A stretch of 15,669 nucleotides of DNA, taken from contig FR895334.1 of the NCBI GenBank assembly GCA_000434995.1, positions 134,462 through 150,130 on the forward strand, in the 5' to 3' direction. The notes beneath the pieces are model-generated. The model made no database searches. It was not told where the DNA came from and saw nothing but the letters and a program-made list of their open reading frames with translations. Numbering within the stretch: the first letter of the stretch is position 1; every line of letters starts with the position of its first letter. Positions 7,526 through 15,650 of this stretch are shown here, one piece after another. The position numbers were made by a program, and so were the translations under genes. The stretch comes from Firmicutes bacterium CAG:341. GTDB taxonomy: Bacteria > Bacillota > Clostridia > Oscillospirales > Acutalibacteraceae.

Positions 7526-7653
7526 AATTGAAAGTAAAACGCGTATTCCAAGGGATATTACGGTTAAAATAGCAGACATAAAGCATAAGTGAAAGTACAA
7601 AAAGCCATAATTTAAGTTTTTGTTTTTCCTGTTGTTAAATCTATTTGTTTCAT
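7524..7653 (-). pseudogene. Possible frameshifted small membrane-peptide ORF after sbcC
   Basis: Just past the sbcC stop, an ATG at 7651-7653 opens a 13-codon frame (MKQIDLTTGKTKT) ending at 7612. A second frame is open from 7634 to the stop at 7524 and reads as a plausible membrane peptide: KQKLKLWLFVLSLMLYVCYF then NRNIPWNTRF. It has no start codon of its own before an internal Met. One frameshift in the A-rich stretch around 7614-7630 would join them into a peptide of about 43 residues with one membrane helix. There is no clear ribosome binding site, although sbcC ends only 3 nt upstream. Another frame is also hydrophobic here, so this may be only chance. Apart from the terminator hairpin, nothing else is seen in 7469-7656. 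Confidence 0.22.
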
Positions 7654-7656
7654 ATG

Positions 7657-10419
7657 TTATTGGGCAACTATTTTTGCAAAACTGCCGTTTTGCCTATCCT
7701 TTGTAACTATAATTTTATTATCTATTCTTGACGCCAAAGCATCAATATGAGAAATGATGCCTACAAGCCTGCCGCCCTGTGAAAGAGAATTCAGTGCAGA
7801 AAGCGCCCTGTCAAGTGCTTCATCATCAAGTGAGCCAAAGCCCTCATCCACAAACATGGTATCAAGCTTAATGCCGCCGCTTGAAGACTGAATTTCATCT
7901 GAAAGGCCGAGTGCAAGTGACAGAGAAGCCATAAATGATTCACCGCCTGAAAGCGTACTTACACTTCTTGTTGAGCCGTTAAAATGGTCAAGCACATCAA
8001 GTGCCAAACCCTCATTTTTCTTTAATGTTTCGGCATCGTGCCTGCGAATAAGTTCATACTGCCCATCGCTCATTGTAAGCAGGCGAAGATTTGCTTTTCT
8101 CAAAATCCTGTCAAAGTAAGTCATTTGAACAAAGGTTTCAAGCGTGATTTTCTCTTTTCCCGAAATATCACCGTTTGCCGTTTCACTGAGAGATTTCAGC
8201 CAAACATACTTTTTATCAAGCAGTGCTAAATCGCGGCTTCTGGCTCTTATCTCTTTAAGAAGTGATTTATTATTTTCTGTTCTGTAATAAACGAGCTTAG
8301 CCTTTTCGTTTTCTTCACTTTTGGTATTTTCAAGTTCTGCAAGCTTCTGTAAAAGCTTTTCAACATCATAATTTTCAAAATCTTTAATTGAATTTTCAAG
8401 GCTTAATTTTTTGCCTAAAAGAGTATCCAATCGTGACTTTGATTTATCTAAATTTTCTTTTGCCTTTTCTATTTCGGCTTTGATAAGCTGCACTTGTGCT
8501 TTATATTCATTTTGCTTTGCAAGGGCGTGTGATTTGGTGTCAAAATCAAGTTCATTTTTCAGCTTCATAACCGAACCCGACTTTTCATCAACCCTTGCTT
8601 TTAGAGAAGCGACTGCTGCTTTGCAAGCGGAAATTTCCTGTAATGTGAGCGTCGATTTTTCCTGCATTTTCGGAATATCTGTTTCCAATTTTTTGCGCAT
8701 TATATCTTTGCTTTCAGCTTCTTCTAAAAGTGCTTTGGTATCTTCATATTCTTTCTTTAATTCACCATTTTGCAAATTAACATTTTCTATAATATTTTCG
8801 CTTGTGTCAAAAAGTTTTTCGGCTTTTGCTTTCACATTTTGAAGTAAAGTATCAATAACCGCCTTTTTGCACGAACATTCTTTTCCGGCTTCACTTGCGT
8901 ATTCCTGCGATTTTTGCGCAAGTGCTTTGGCTTTTTCAACATCTGCCGCACTCGGTGCATTTTCGCTTATTACTGCCCTATTAGGATGATTTTTTGAGCC
9001 GCAAACAGGACAAGGCTCACCGTCTTTAAGCTCGCTTGCCATAATACCTGCCTGCTCGCTTAAAAATGCGGTGTATTTCATACTGTATTCATCATTAAGA
9101 TTGTTATATTTATCAAGCGCACTTTTCGCCTTTTCCTGAAGTAAAGAGTATTTTTCTTTTTCTTCTTTATATTTTTTTATTTCATTCTTTAATTCTTCTA
9201 AAGACTGCACTTTGTTTTTAATATCATTTAATTTCGAATTAAGTCTTTCAATATCAATTAAAGAATTTTTATAAATTTGAAGTCGCTTCGTTTTTTCTTC
9301 AATATCGCAAGTTAGTGAAGCATACTCGTTTTCTTTGATTTTTAAAAGCTGTTCATTTTCTTTAACAGTCTGAATGTCAATATTTAACTCATTTTGAACT
9401 TTTTCAAATTCATCAAACTTCGGCATTTTATCTTCAATAAGATTTATTTTTTTGGATAAAGCTTCCAAAGTCTCATTTTTTGCGGCGGAATCTGAATTTA
9501 CCTTTTTACTTTCGTTAAAGTTTTTATCGGCAATTTCAATTTCTTTCAAAATATTTGCATATTCTTTTTTTGATTCTTCCTGATTTTTTGCCACCGCCAA
9601 AGCGGAAGTCAATTTTGCTGTTTCTTTATCTGTTTTTTCAAGAAAGTTATTTAATTCATTATACCGTGCGCTGTCTTTTTCCACGATTTTATTCATCAGC
9701 GATATAACATCGTCAATTAAAACTTCGCCGTTTTTTGCACTTTCAAGCGACGGTGACAGCGTATCGTTTTCACCGCAGGAAAATTGAGAAATATATTGAT
9801 TTATGCTTTGCTTTTCCCTTTCTCTCTTCTTTTTAAGCTCATTAAAAAGGCTTGATAGTTTATATTCAATTTGGCTGTACGGTTCGGTTTTAAATATTTT
9901 TCTGAAAATTTCTTTTCTCTCTTTGGTGTCACAATTTAAGAGCTTTCTGAAATCACCTTGTGCTATCATTGCAATTTGCGAAAATTGGTTTTTATCAACA
10001 CCCAAAATTTCTTCGATTTTAGCTGTTACTTCATTTGTTTTTGAAACAACTGTACCGTTTGGCAAAATAAGAGTTGCATTTGCACCTTGCTTTGCAAAAC
10101 CCTCTCCCCTTTTACTTTTACGCAAATATTCAGGATTTCTTGTAACTTTATACATTTCACCGTTATATTCAAATTCAAGTTCAACATATGTTTTTGTTTC
10201 ATCATTGGCATATTTTGAACGAAAAGAAGATTTATCGCGAATATCTCCGCTTGCTTTACCGTAAAGTGCAAAGCAAACAGCATCAAAAATCGTGGTTTTG
10301 CCGGCACCTGTGTCACCGCAAATAAGATAAATTCCGCCGTTTCCAAGCTTTCGCATATCAAGTGAAACTTCGCCGGCATAAGGGCCAAACGCCGACATAG
10401 TAAGTTTTAAAGGTCGCAT
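7657..10419 (-). CDS. sbcC: SbcC, Rad50-like ATPase of the SbcCD nuclease
   Basis: A 920-residue SMC-like ATPase that pairs with SbcD to open and trim DNA hairpins and blocked double-strand ends. Seen: Walker A GDTGAGKTT (35-43), a Q-loop around IAMIAQGDF (Q154), long Glu/Lys-rich coiled-coil arms (about 180-460 and 490-780), a central zinc hook CPVCG (470-474), the ABC signature LSGGE (823-827), and Walker B with D-loop VDEGFGSLDD (857-866). Length and domain order are normal, so the gene appears intact. Its ATG lies inside the end of sbcD (13-nt overlap), with GGGAGGG 7 nt upstream located within the sbcD coding sequence, so the two are translationally coupled. It is transcribed toward the YmfI-like gene. 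Confidence 0.95.
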   Translation of the reverse strand: MRPLKLTMSAFGPYAGEVSLDMRKLGNGGIYLICGDTGAGKTTIFDAVCFALYGKASGDIRDKSSFRSKYANDETKTYVELEFEYNGEMYKVTRNPEYLRKSKRGEGFAKQGANATLILPNGTVVSKTNEVTAKIEEILGVDKNQFSQIAMIAQGDFRKLLNCDTKERKEIFRKIFKTEPYSQIEYKLSSLFNELKKKREREKQSINQYISQFSCGENDTLSPSLESAKNGEVLIDDVISLMNKIVEKDSARYNELNNFLEKTDKETAKLTSALAVAKNQEESKKEYANILKEIEIADKNFNESKKVNSDSAAKNETLEALSKKINLIEDKMPKFDEFEKVQNELNIDIQTVKENEQLLKIKENEYASLTCDIEEKTKRLQIYKNSLIDIERLNSKLNDIKNKVQSLEELKNEIKKYKEEKEKYSLLQEKAKSALDKYNNLNDEYSMKYTAFLSEQAGIMASELKDGEPCPVCGSKNHPNRAVISENAPSAADVEKAKALAQKSQEYASEAGKECSCKKAVIDTLLQNVKAKAEKLFDTSENIIENVNLQNGELKKEYEDTKALLEEAESKDIMRKKLETDIPKMQEKSTLTLQEISACKAAVASLKARVDEKSGSVMKLKNELDFDTKSHALAKQNEYKAQVQLIKAEIEKAKENLDKSKSRLDTLLGKKLSLENSIKDFENYDVEKLLQKLAELENTKSEENEKAKLVYYRTENNKSLLKEIRARSRDLALLDKKYVWLKSLSETANGDISGKEKITLETFVQMTYFDRILRKANLRLLTMSDGQYELIRRHDAETLKKNEGLALDVLDHFNGSTRSVSTLSGGESFMASLSLALGLSDEIQSSSGGIKLDTMFVDEGFGSLDDEALDRALSALNSLSQGGRLVGIISHIDALASRIDNKIIVTKDRQNGSFAKIVAQ

Positions 10420-11555
10420 TTTTCACCCTCCCATACTTCTTTCACAATATCTTTTAAAAGTTTGGTTTGCTCGTCATTTAAAGCAGAAGCATTCTGCTTT
10501 TCATACAGATTTTCAAAAATTTCAATCGGTGATTTTTCTTTTACATTTTCTATTTTTTCAATTTCACCGCTTGCCCTTGTTCTTCTGTTATCATAATCAA
10601 GCTTCATTATATTTGTATAAACAGTTCTAAGCCTGCCGATTGCATCTACAACATCTTCTTCATCCGTAAGAGTGATATGAAAATAATCTTCTTTACTGTT
10701 AAGCTTTTCCCAATAGCTTTTTTGCATAAGTTCGTCGTATGTACCCTTTATTTCCACCAAATCACGCTTTGGTATAAGAGGGACAAGTGAAATTTCAACA
10801 TCACCTTTTTCTTTCATTTCAACAACGGTAACGCTCTTGTTATGCCTGCATTCAGAAAATGAATATTTAAGCGGTGTACCGCAGTATCTGACAGTATCAC
10901 GAACAAGCTTTTGCGGCGAATGGATATGCCCGAGTGCAACATAATCGAATTTATCATAAGCGCAAACATCAACATTATCTGTGCCGCCAAGGCTGATTTC
11001 TTCGCTGTCGCTCTTAATTGCTCCAGTCACAAATTGGTGGGATAAAATAACATTCCTCTCACTTTCATCAAGCGAAATATGGCCAAGTGCACAGCTTACA
11101 GCGTCGGTATAACTGTTTATTTCTTCATCAGGAAAAGCTTGGCGCACATTAACCGGCTTGATAAAAGGGAGCATAAAAACATTTACATTTCCCCATTCAT
11201 CACTTAAAGTATGCTTTTCAATATTTCCGTCATAAACAGGTGACATAAAAATATTTCCGCTTTGCATAATTCTTGCGCCAAAAGCAATTCTTTCTGCACT
11301 GTCGTGATTACCACTGATGATAAAAACAGGCAATTTTAAAGATGAAAGCCTGAAAATAAAATCATCAAGCAGCCTTACTGCTTCGTCTGAAGGTTGGGTT
11401 TTATCATACACATCACCTGAAATCATTACAAAATCAGGCTTTTGCTTTTCAATTATTTCAATTATTTCAAGAAGTATATACTTTTGGTCATCAAGCATTG
11501 AAAATTCATTTACACGCTTGCCGATATGCAAATCGGAAAGATGAATAAACTTCAT
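10407..11555 (-). CDS. sbcD: SbcD, Mre11-like nuclease subunit
   Basis: A 382-residue metallophosphoesterase, the nuclease partner of SbcC. Together they act as an ATP-dependent double-strand exonuclease and hairpin endonuclease. Seen: the metal-binding motifs in order, DLH (D8, H10), GDVYD (D48), GNHD (N83, H84), SHQ (H173) and GHIH (H210, H212), followed by a C-terminal capping region (about 260-330) and a helical tail that in the family contacts SbcC. The length is normal. The ATG is preceded by AAAGGGGAC, and a strong promoter lies 29 nt upstream. It is first in a two-gene operon with sbcC, which it overlaps by 13 nt. Confidence 0.95.
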   Translation of the reverse strand: MKFIHLSDLHIGKRVNEFSMLDDQKYILLEIIEIIEKQKPDFVMISGDVYDKTQPSDEAVRLLDDFIFRLSSLKLPVFIISGNHDSAERIAFGARIMQSGNIFMSPVYDGNIEKHTLSDEWGNVNVFMLPFIKPVNVRQAFPDEEINSYTDAVSCALGHISLDESERNVILSHQFVTGAIKSDSEEISLGGTDNVDVCAYDKFDYVALGHIHSPQKLVRDTVRYCGTPLKYSFSECRHNKSVTVVEMKEKGDVEISLVPLIPKRDLVEIKGTYDELMQKSYWEKLNSKEDYFHITLTDEEDVVDAIGRLRTVYTNIMKLDYDNRRTRASGEIEKIENVKEKSPIEIFENLYEKQNASALNDEQTKLLKDIVKEVWEGEKCDL

Positions 11556-11584
11556 AATTTGTCCCCTTTAAATTCAATGATTCT

Positions 11585-11613
11585 ATTATATAAAGGTATT
11601 CTATTTTAGTCAA
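11585..11613 (-). promoter_or_regulatory. Promoter of sbcDC
   Basis: On the minus strand, TTGACT (11608-11613) and TATAAT (11585-11590) have a 17-bp spacer. One mismatch to the sigma-A consensus in the -35 box and none in the -10. No LexA-type box was recognised next to it. Confidence 0.8.
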
Positions 11614-11644
11614 TATTCACTTTTTATAGTACAAAATGAGCAAA

Positions 11645-11664
11645 AATGCAAATACGCTTGCATT
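11645..11664. promoter_or_regulatory. Candidate operator dyad over the -35 box of the GH112 operon
   Basis: Perfect 7-bp inverted repeat AATGCAA (11645-11651) and TTGCATT (11658-11664) with a 6-bp spacer ATACGC. The right arm covers the -35 hexamer TTGCAT, so a bound protein would block RNA polymerase. Size and placement suit a LacI/GalR-type or similar dimeric sugar regulator. No such regulator gene is in the window. Confidence 0.5.
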
Positions 11665-11686
11665 ACCATATAAAAATAAGTATTAT
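11658..11686 (+). promoter_or_regulatory. Promoter of the beta-helix/GH112 operon
   Basis: TTGCAT (11658-11663) and TATTAT (11681-11686), 17 bp apart, followed by the start codon at 11735. It faces away from the sbcDC promoter. Since it lies inside the longest possible reading frame (from 11636), it supports the downstream start for the first gene. Confidence 0.6.
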
Positions 11687-11734
11687 ATAGTAAATAATAC
11701 AAAATTCACTTTTAAAAATTATAGGGAGAATACT

Positions 11735-12196
11735 ATGAATCCTTTTCTTTTTACTGATTATGAAGAAAAAAAGTATGCGCTCGCCTGTCTTAAATTTTCA
11801 AAAAAGCTCGGGTTGATTGACGATGACAGCTTGGAAGCAGTAATCAAAAGATGTGACGCAGAAAACGAAAAAAGAAAACTTCAAAAAGAAAATAACGAAA
11901 CAGTATACGGGCTTACCCACTTTTCATACCCGGCATATCTTGATTATGAACTTACAAGATTAAAGCTTGATTTTGTGGGCGAATGTGAAAATGTAAAAAA
12001 AGCCTATACATATAAAGAAATAAGCCGAAAGCAAATGAAAGCTTATTTCAAGCAAAATAAGGATTTATTTACAAGATATAATAATGATAAATTTTTCTTT
12101 TTTGAAGTTAAAACCGTTATTTACAAGAAGATAAGAGAGGAGCAGTATGATGAAGAAATCAACAATATACTTCGTAAGCTCGCTAAACGGCAATGA
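11735..12196 (+). CDS. Small unrecognised protein, PrsA/SurA-linker-like tail, 153 aa
   Basis: Function not recognised. The frame is open from 11636, but the ATG at 11735 is preferred: it has AGGGAG 6 nt upstream (11723-11728), and the promoter lies at 11658-11686, so the 33 extra codons would not be transcribed whole. The protein is soluble, highly charged and mostly helical, with no signal peptide or membrane helix. Residues 1-60 hold helical EKKYALACLKF and LEAVIKRCDAENEKRKLQ. Residues 93-125 (EISRKQMKAYFKQNKDLF then FFFEVKTVI) resemble the helical linker found before the catalytic domain of parvulin-type foldases (PrsA/SurA), but no parvulin domain follows. The end overlaps the beta-helix gene by 50 nt, whose ribosome binding site lies within this gene. 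The tight coupling suggests the two proteins work together; that is inference. Confidence 0.75.
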   Translation: MNPFLFTDYEEKKYALACLKFSKKLGLIDDDSLEAVIKRCDAENEKRKLQKENNETVYGLTHFSYPAYLDYELTRLKLDFVGECENVKKAYTYKEISRKQMKAYFKQNKDLFTRYNNDKFFFFEVKTVIYKKIREEQYDEEINNILRKLAKRQ

Positions 12197-13442
12197 CGAA
12201 AATGACGGTTTGAGCGAAAGCACCGCATTTAAAAGCCTTAATAAAATCAATGAAATTGATCTTATACCGGGTGACAAAGTATTTCTTTTAAGAGGCTCTG
12301 TTTTTGAAAATGAATTTTTGCATTTAAAAAACTGCGGTGACATAAACGGTGATATGATTGAAATCACAGCCTATGGGCAGGACGGTGATTTGCCGAAAAT
12401 CAACACTAACGGTCACGGTGTTTGGTATCAGGATTACGGATGTGAACTTGACTATTCGGGCCACATTTACAAGGGCAATGTTTCATCATCAATTCTTCTT
12501 TACGATGTTGAAAATATACTTATAAGAAATATCGAGATTACAAACAAGGAAGAATTTAAAGATATGGAAAGCTACTGTGCGCCGGATAAAATGGACAGAA
12601 CCGGTGTAGCCGCAGTTGCAAAAAACAGGGGTACGCTCCATTCAATAGAACTTGATAATTTATTTATTCACGATGTAAACGGAAATGTTTACAACAAGCA
12701 TATGAATAACGGCGGAATATATATGACATCGTTTACACCCGATAATGAAAGTGAAACCGGCGTGGCAAGATATGACGGTGTAGAAATTAAAAACTGCTAT
12801 GTAAAAAATGTAAGCAGATGGGGAATTGCAGTGGGCTATTCATATCGCCACAAGGATTTTGCAACCAAAGAGCTTGATGAAGAAACTTTCAAAAAATACG
12901 GAAATGAAAACATAGTTATTAAAAATAATTATGTTAAATATGCCGGCGGTGACGCAATAACACCTATGTATGCTTTAACTCCGCTTGTTGAGCATAATAT
13001 TGCAGATTCCTGCGCTACCGAAATGAATGACAGAATTTACAAATATCCCCAAAAGCGTGCAGGCAAGGTAGCGGCTGCCATTTGGCCTTGGAAATGTAAA
13101 AATGCACTTTTAAGATACAACGATGCAAGCGATACAAAACTCAACCAAGACGGTATGGCATATGACGCAGATTCAGGTGACGGAACAAAGTATGAATATA
13201 ACTATTCACGGCTTAATGAAGGCGGATGTATGATGTTTTGCTTGCAACAAGCAGTGCATAACACTTTTGAAAACAATTTAAGTGTTGATGATTTAAGCGG
13301 TACAATGACACCGGCAAGCAATCCTGACGCTTATGTTGCAAACAATACATTTTATGTAAGGCCGGGCGTTCCTTTTGTAAGAAAAAGAATGCACGGAAAA
13401 ATGACGCTGAAAAACAACAAAGTTATAAAAATAGAGAAATAA
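12147..13442 (+). CDS. Cytoplasmic right-handed beta-helix protein, putative carbohydrate-active
   Basis: A 431-residue right-handed parallel beta-helix protein. The N-terminus IYFVSSLNGNDENDGLSE (7-24) is the typical cap of DUF1565-like polysaccharide lyase/hydrolase-type helices (pattern YVS..GNDxNDG). Repeating rungs with N and I/V stacks follow (ENILIRNIEI, GVEIKNCYVKNVSRWGIAV, ENIVIKNNYVKYAGGDAI). A conserved-looking acidic region, QDGMAYDADSGDG (334-346) then YNYSRLNEGG (351-360), offers D335, D340, D342 and E358 as candidate catalytic or metal residues. Most such proteins are secreted; this one has no signal peptide. GAGAGGAG lies just before the ATG at 12147 (a second ATG at 12150 is equally possible). 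The N-terminal motif shows that the 50-nt overlap with the preceding gene is real. It precedes the GH112 gene by 15 nt. A glycoside hydrolase, lyase or epimerase acting on imported oligosaccharide is plausible; the family is not assigned. Confidence 0.85.
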   Translation: MMKKSTIYFVSSLNGNDENDGLSESTAFKSLNKINEIDLIPGDKVFLLRGSVFENEFLHLKNCGDINGDMIEITAYGQDGDLPKINTNGHGVWYQDYGCELDYSGHIYKGNVSSSILLYDVENILIRNIEITNKEEFKDMESYCAPDKMDRTGVAAVAKNRGTLHSIELDNLFIHDVNGNVYNKHMNNGGIYMTSFTPDNESETGVARYDGVEIKNCYVKNVSRWGIAVGYSYRHKDFATKELDEETFKKYGNENIVIKNNYVKYAGGDAITPMYALTPLVEHNIADSCATEMNDRIYKYPQKRAGKVAAAIWPWKCKNALLRYNDASDTKLNQDGMAYDADSGDGTKYEYNYSRLNEGGCMMFCLQQAVHNTFENNLSVDDLSGTMTPASNPDAYVANNTFYVRPGVPFVRKRMHGKMTLKNNKVIKIEK

Positions 13443-13457
13443 AACGGAGGATACAAA

Positions 13458-15650
13458 ATGGCAAACAGCAAAGGCAGAGTAACAATTCCGACAGATATGG
13501 ATGTTGTTAAAGAAACCCTTGAAATTATGGATGAATGGGGTGCAGACGCTATTCGTGACTGTGACGGAACAGAATTTCCGCAGGAACTTCGCGACACAGG
13601 TGCGAAAGTTTATGCCACTTATTACACAACAAGAAAAGATAATGCTTGGGCAAAAGCAAATCCTGATGAAATTCAGCAGATGTATATTATGACCAAATTT
13701 CACACTGCTGTAAGTGACACTATTTCCATTCACCTTATGGATAATCTTTATCCGGATATGCTAAAAGTAAACAACCGTGATGATATTACAAGATGGTGGG
13801 AAGTTATTGACAGAACTACGGGCGAAGTAGTTTCCCTTGCCGATTGGACTTATGATGAAGAAAGCGGAAATGTAACAATAAATAACGCAACCCCGTTTCA
13901 CGAATACACAGTCAGCTTTTTAGCTTATATTATGTGGGACCCTGTACATATGTATAACGCAGTAGTTAACGAATGGGATGTTGAACCGCAAATTACATTT
14001 GATGTTCGCCAGCCGAAAACAAAAGCACATTCACTTGAAAGGCTTCGCAAATTCCTTGACAGTCACGAATATGTTGATGTAGTCAGATTCACAACTTTCT
14101 TCCACCAATTCACATTGATTTTTGATGAACTTGCGAGGGAAAAATTTGTTGATTGGTTTGGTTACAGTGCTTCAGTCAGCCCATATATACTTGAGCAATT
14201 TGAAAAAGAGGTTGGATATAAATTCCGCCCTGAATTTATTATTGACCAGGGATATATGAATAACACATATCGAATTCCGTCAAAAGAATTCAAAGATTTT
14301 CAGGCTTTTCAAAGGCGCGAAGTTGCAAAGCTTGCCAAAGAAATGGTTGACATAGTACACGAATACGGCAAGGAAGCTATGATGTTTATGGGTGACCATT
14401 GGATTGGAATGGAACCGTTTATGGATGAATTCGCATCAATAGGGCTTGACGCAGTAGTAGGAAGTGTAGGAAACGGCGCAACTCTCCGTCTTTTCAGTGA
14501 TATTAAAAATGTAAAATACACAGAAGGCAGATTTTTACCGTACTTCTTCCCTGATGTTTTCTGTGAGGGCGGCGACCCTATAAAAGAAGCAAAGGTAAAT
14601 TGGGTAACAGCAAGGCGTGCTATTTTAAGAAGTCCTATCCAGCGTATCGGCTACGGCGGCTATCTTAAGCTTGCACTTAAATTTCCTGATTTTGTGGATT
14701 ACATTAAATCTGTTTGCAATGAATTTCGTACTCTTTATGATAACATTCAGGGTGTAACACCTTATTGTGTGAAAAAAGTTGCAGTTCTCAACTGCTGGGG
14801 CAAAATGAGAGCTTGGTCTAACCATATGGTTCACCACGGACTTTATTACAGGCAAAACTATTCATACTTCGGTGTTATCGAAGCATTGAGTGGCGCACCT
14901 TTTGATGTATCTTTCATCAGCTTTGACGATATAAAAGAAAATAAAAACCTGCTTGATGATATTGATGTTATCATCAATGTAGGCGATGCAGACACAGCGC
15001 AAGGCGGCGGCGAATACTGGGCAGATGAAGAAATCGTTACCGCAATCAAAAAATTTGTATATAACGGCGGCGGATTTATCGGTGTAGGTGAACCGGGTGC
15101 TCATCATTGGCAAGGAAAATTCTTCCAGCTTGATGATATTTTAGGTGTTGAAGAGGAAAACGGTTTCACTTTAAACACACGCCGCTACAATACCGAGGAA
15201 CACCGCGACCACTTCATTCTTGAGGATACAAACAATGGCAATGTTGACTTTGGAGAGGGCAAGAAAAACATTGTTGCACTTGACAAAACGACCGTACTTG
15301 TTCAAAATGCAAGTGAACTGCCATTCGCTGTTCGCCACGCTGAAGAAGTTCAAATGGCAGTTAAAGAATTCGGAAAAGGCAGAGGTGTATACATCAGCGG
15401 TCTTCCGTATTCATTTGAAAACAGCCGCGTACTTTACAGAGCTGTTCTTTGGAGCGCAAATTCTGAAAATGAACTTCATAAGTGGTATTCGACTAACTAC
15501 AATGTAGAAGTTCACGCTTATGTTAAAAACAAAAAATACTGCGTAGTAAATAACACATACGAGCCGCAGGATACAACAGTTTATGTAGGCGACGGTTCAA
15601 GCTTTGAACTTCACCTTGATTCAAATGAAATCAAGTGGTATCAAATTTAA
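13458..15650 (+). CDS. gnpA: GH112 beta-galactoside phosphorylase (galacto-N-biose/lacto-N-biose type)
   Basis: A 730-residue enzyme of family GH112, which uses phosphate to split Gal-beta-1,3-GlcNAc or Gal-beta-1,3-GalNAc (lacto-N-biose, galacto-N-biose), or in some Clostridia Gal-beta-1,4-rhamnose, into alpha-galactose-1-phosphate and the free sugar. Seen: N-terminal GRVTIPTD and EWGADAIRDCDGTEFP (26-41), a TIM-barrel core with HEYTVSFLAYIMWDP (148-162) and VVRFTTFFHQFTLIFDE (208-224), and MMFMGDHWIGMEPF (308-321), where D313 corresponds to the general acid of the bifidobacterial enzyme. KYTEGRFLPYFFPD (353-366) contains R358 at the phosphate site. A Rossmann-like domain (about 435-650) and a C-terminal beta domain follow. 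It is intracellular (no signal peptide). CGGAGGA precedes the ATG, 15 nt after the beta-helix gene. The partner kinase, galT and galE genes of the Leloir-type bifidobacterial cluster are not in the window. Which disaccharide is used is open. Confidence 0.93.
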   Translation: MANSKGRVTIPTDMDVVKETLEIMDEWGADAIRDCDGTEFPQELRDTGAKVYATYYTTRKDNAWAKANPDEIQQMYIMTKFHTAVSDTISIHLMDNLYPDMLKVNNRDDITRWWEVIDRTTGEVVSLADWTYDEESGNVTINNATPFHEYTVSFLAYIMWDPVHMYNAVVNEWDVEPQITFDVRQPKTKAHSLERLRKFLDSHEYVDVVRFTTFFHQFTLIFDELAREKFVDWFGYSASVSPYILEQFEKEVGYKFRPEFIIDQGYMNNTYRIPSKEFKDFQAFQRREVAKLAKEMVDIVHEYGKEAMMFMGDHWIGMEPFMDEFASIGLDAVVGSVGNGATLRLFSDIKNVKYTEGRFLPYFFPDVFCEGGDPIKEAKVNWVTARRAILRSPIQRIGYGGYLKLALKFPDFVDYIKSVCNEFRTLYDNIQGVTPYCVKKVAVLNCWGKMRAWSNHMVHHGLYYRQNYSYFGVIEALSGAPFDVSFISFDDIKENKNLLDDIDVIINVGDADTAQGGGEYWADEEIVTAIKKFVYNGGGFIGVGEPGAHHWQGKFFQLDDILGVEEENGFTLNTRRYNTEEHRDHFILEDTNNGNVDFGEGKKNIVALDKTTVLVQNASELPFAVRHAEEVQMAVKEFGKGRGVYISGLPYSFENSRVLYRAVLWSANSENELHKWYSTNYNVEVHAYVKNKKYCVVNNTYEPQDTTVYVGDGSSFELHLDSNEIKWYQI

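Noticed and set aside
8411..8842. Plus-strand reading frames within sbcC (also 9803-10264 and 8038-8229)
   Set aside because: They are opposite-strand images of the coiled-coil coding sequence, rich in Ser and Phe with no ribosome binding site or domain.
11447..11470. Short tandem repeat AATTATTTC x2 in sbcD
   Set aside because: It simply encodes the repeated residues EIIEII in a helix; two copies do not make a repeat element.
11636..11734. Longer reading frame starting at 11636 for the 153-aa protein
   Set aside because: It lacks a good ribosome binding site, and the promoter and operator dyad lie inside it; the ATG at 11735 has AGGGAG at proper spacing.
13293..13733. Minus-strand frames crossing the beta-helix/GH112 junction
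   Set aside because: Antisense to two well-supported genes, low-complexity, with no recognisable domain or start signals.
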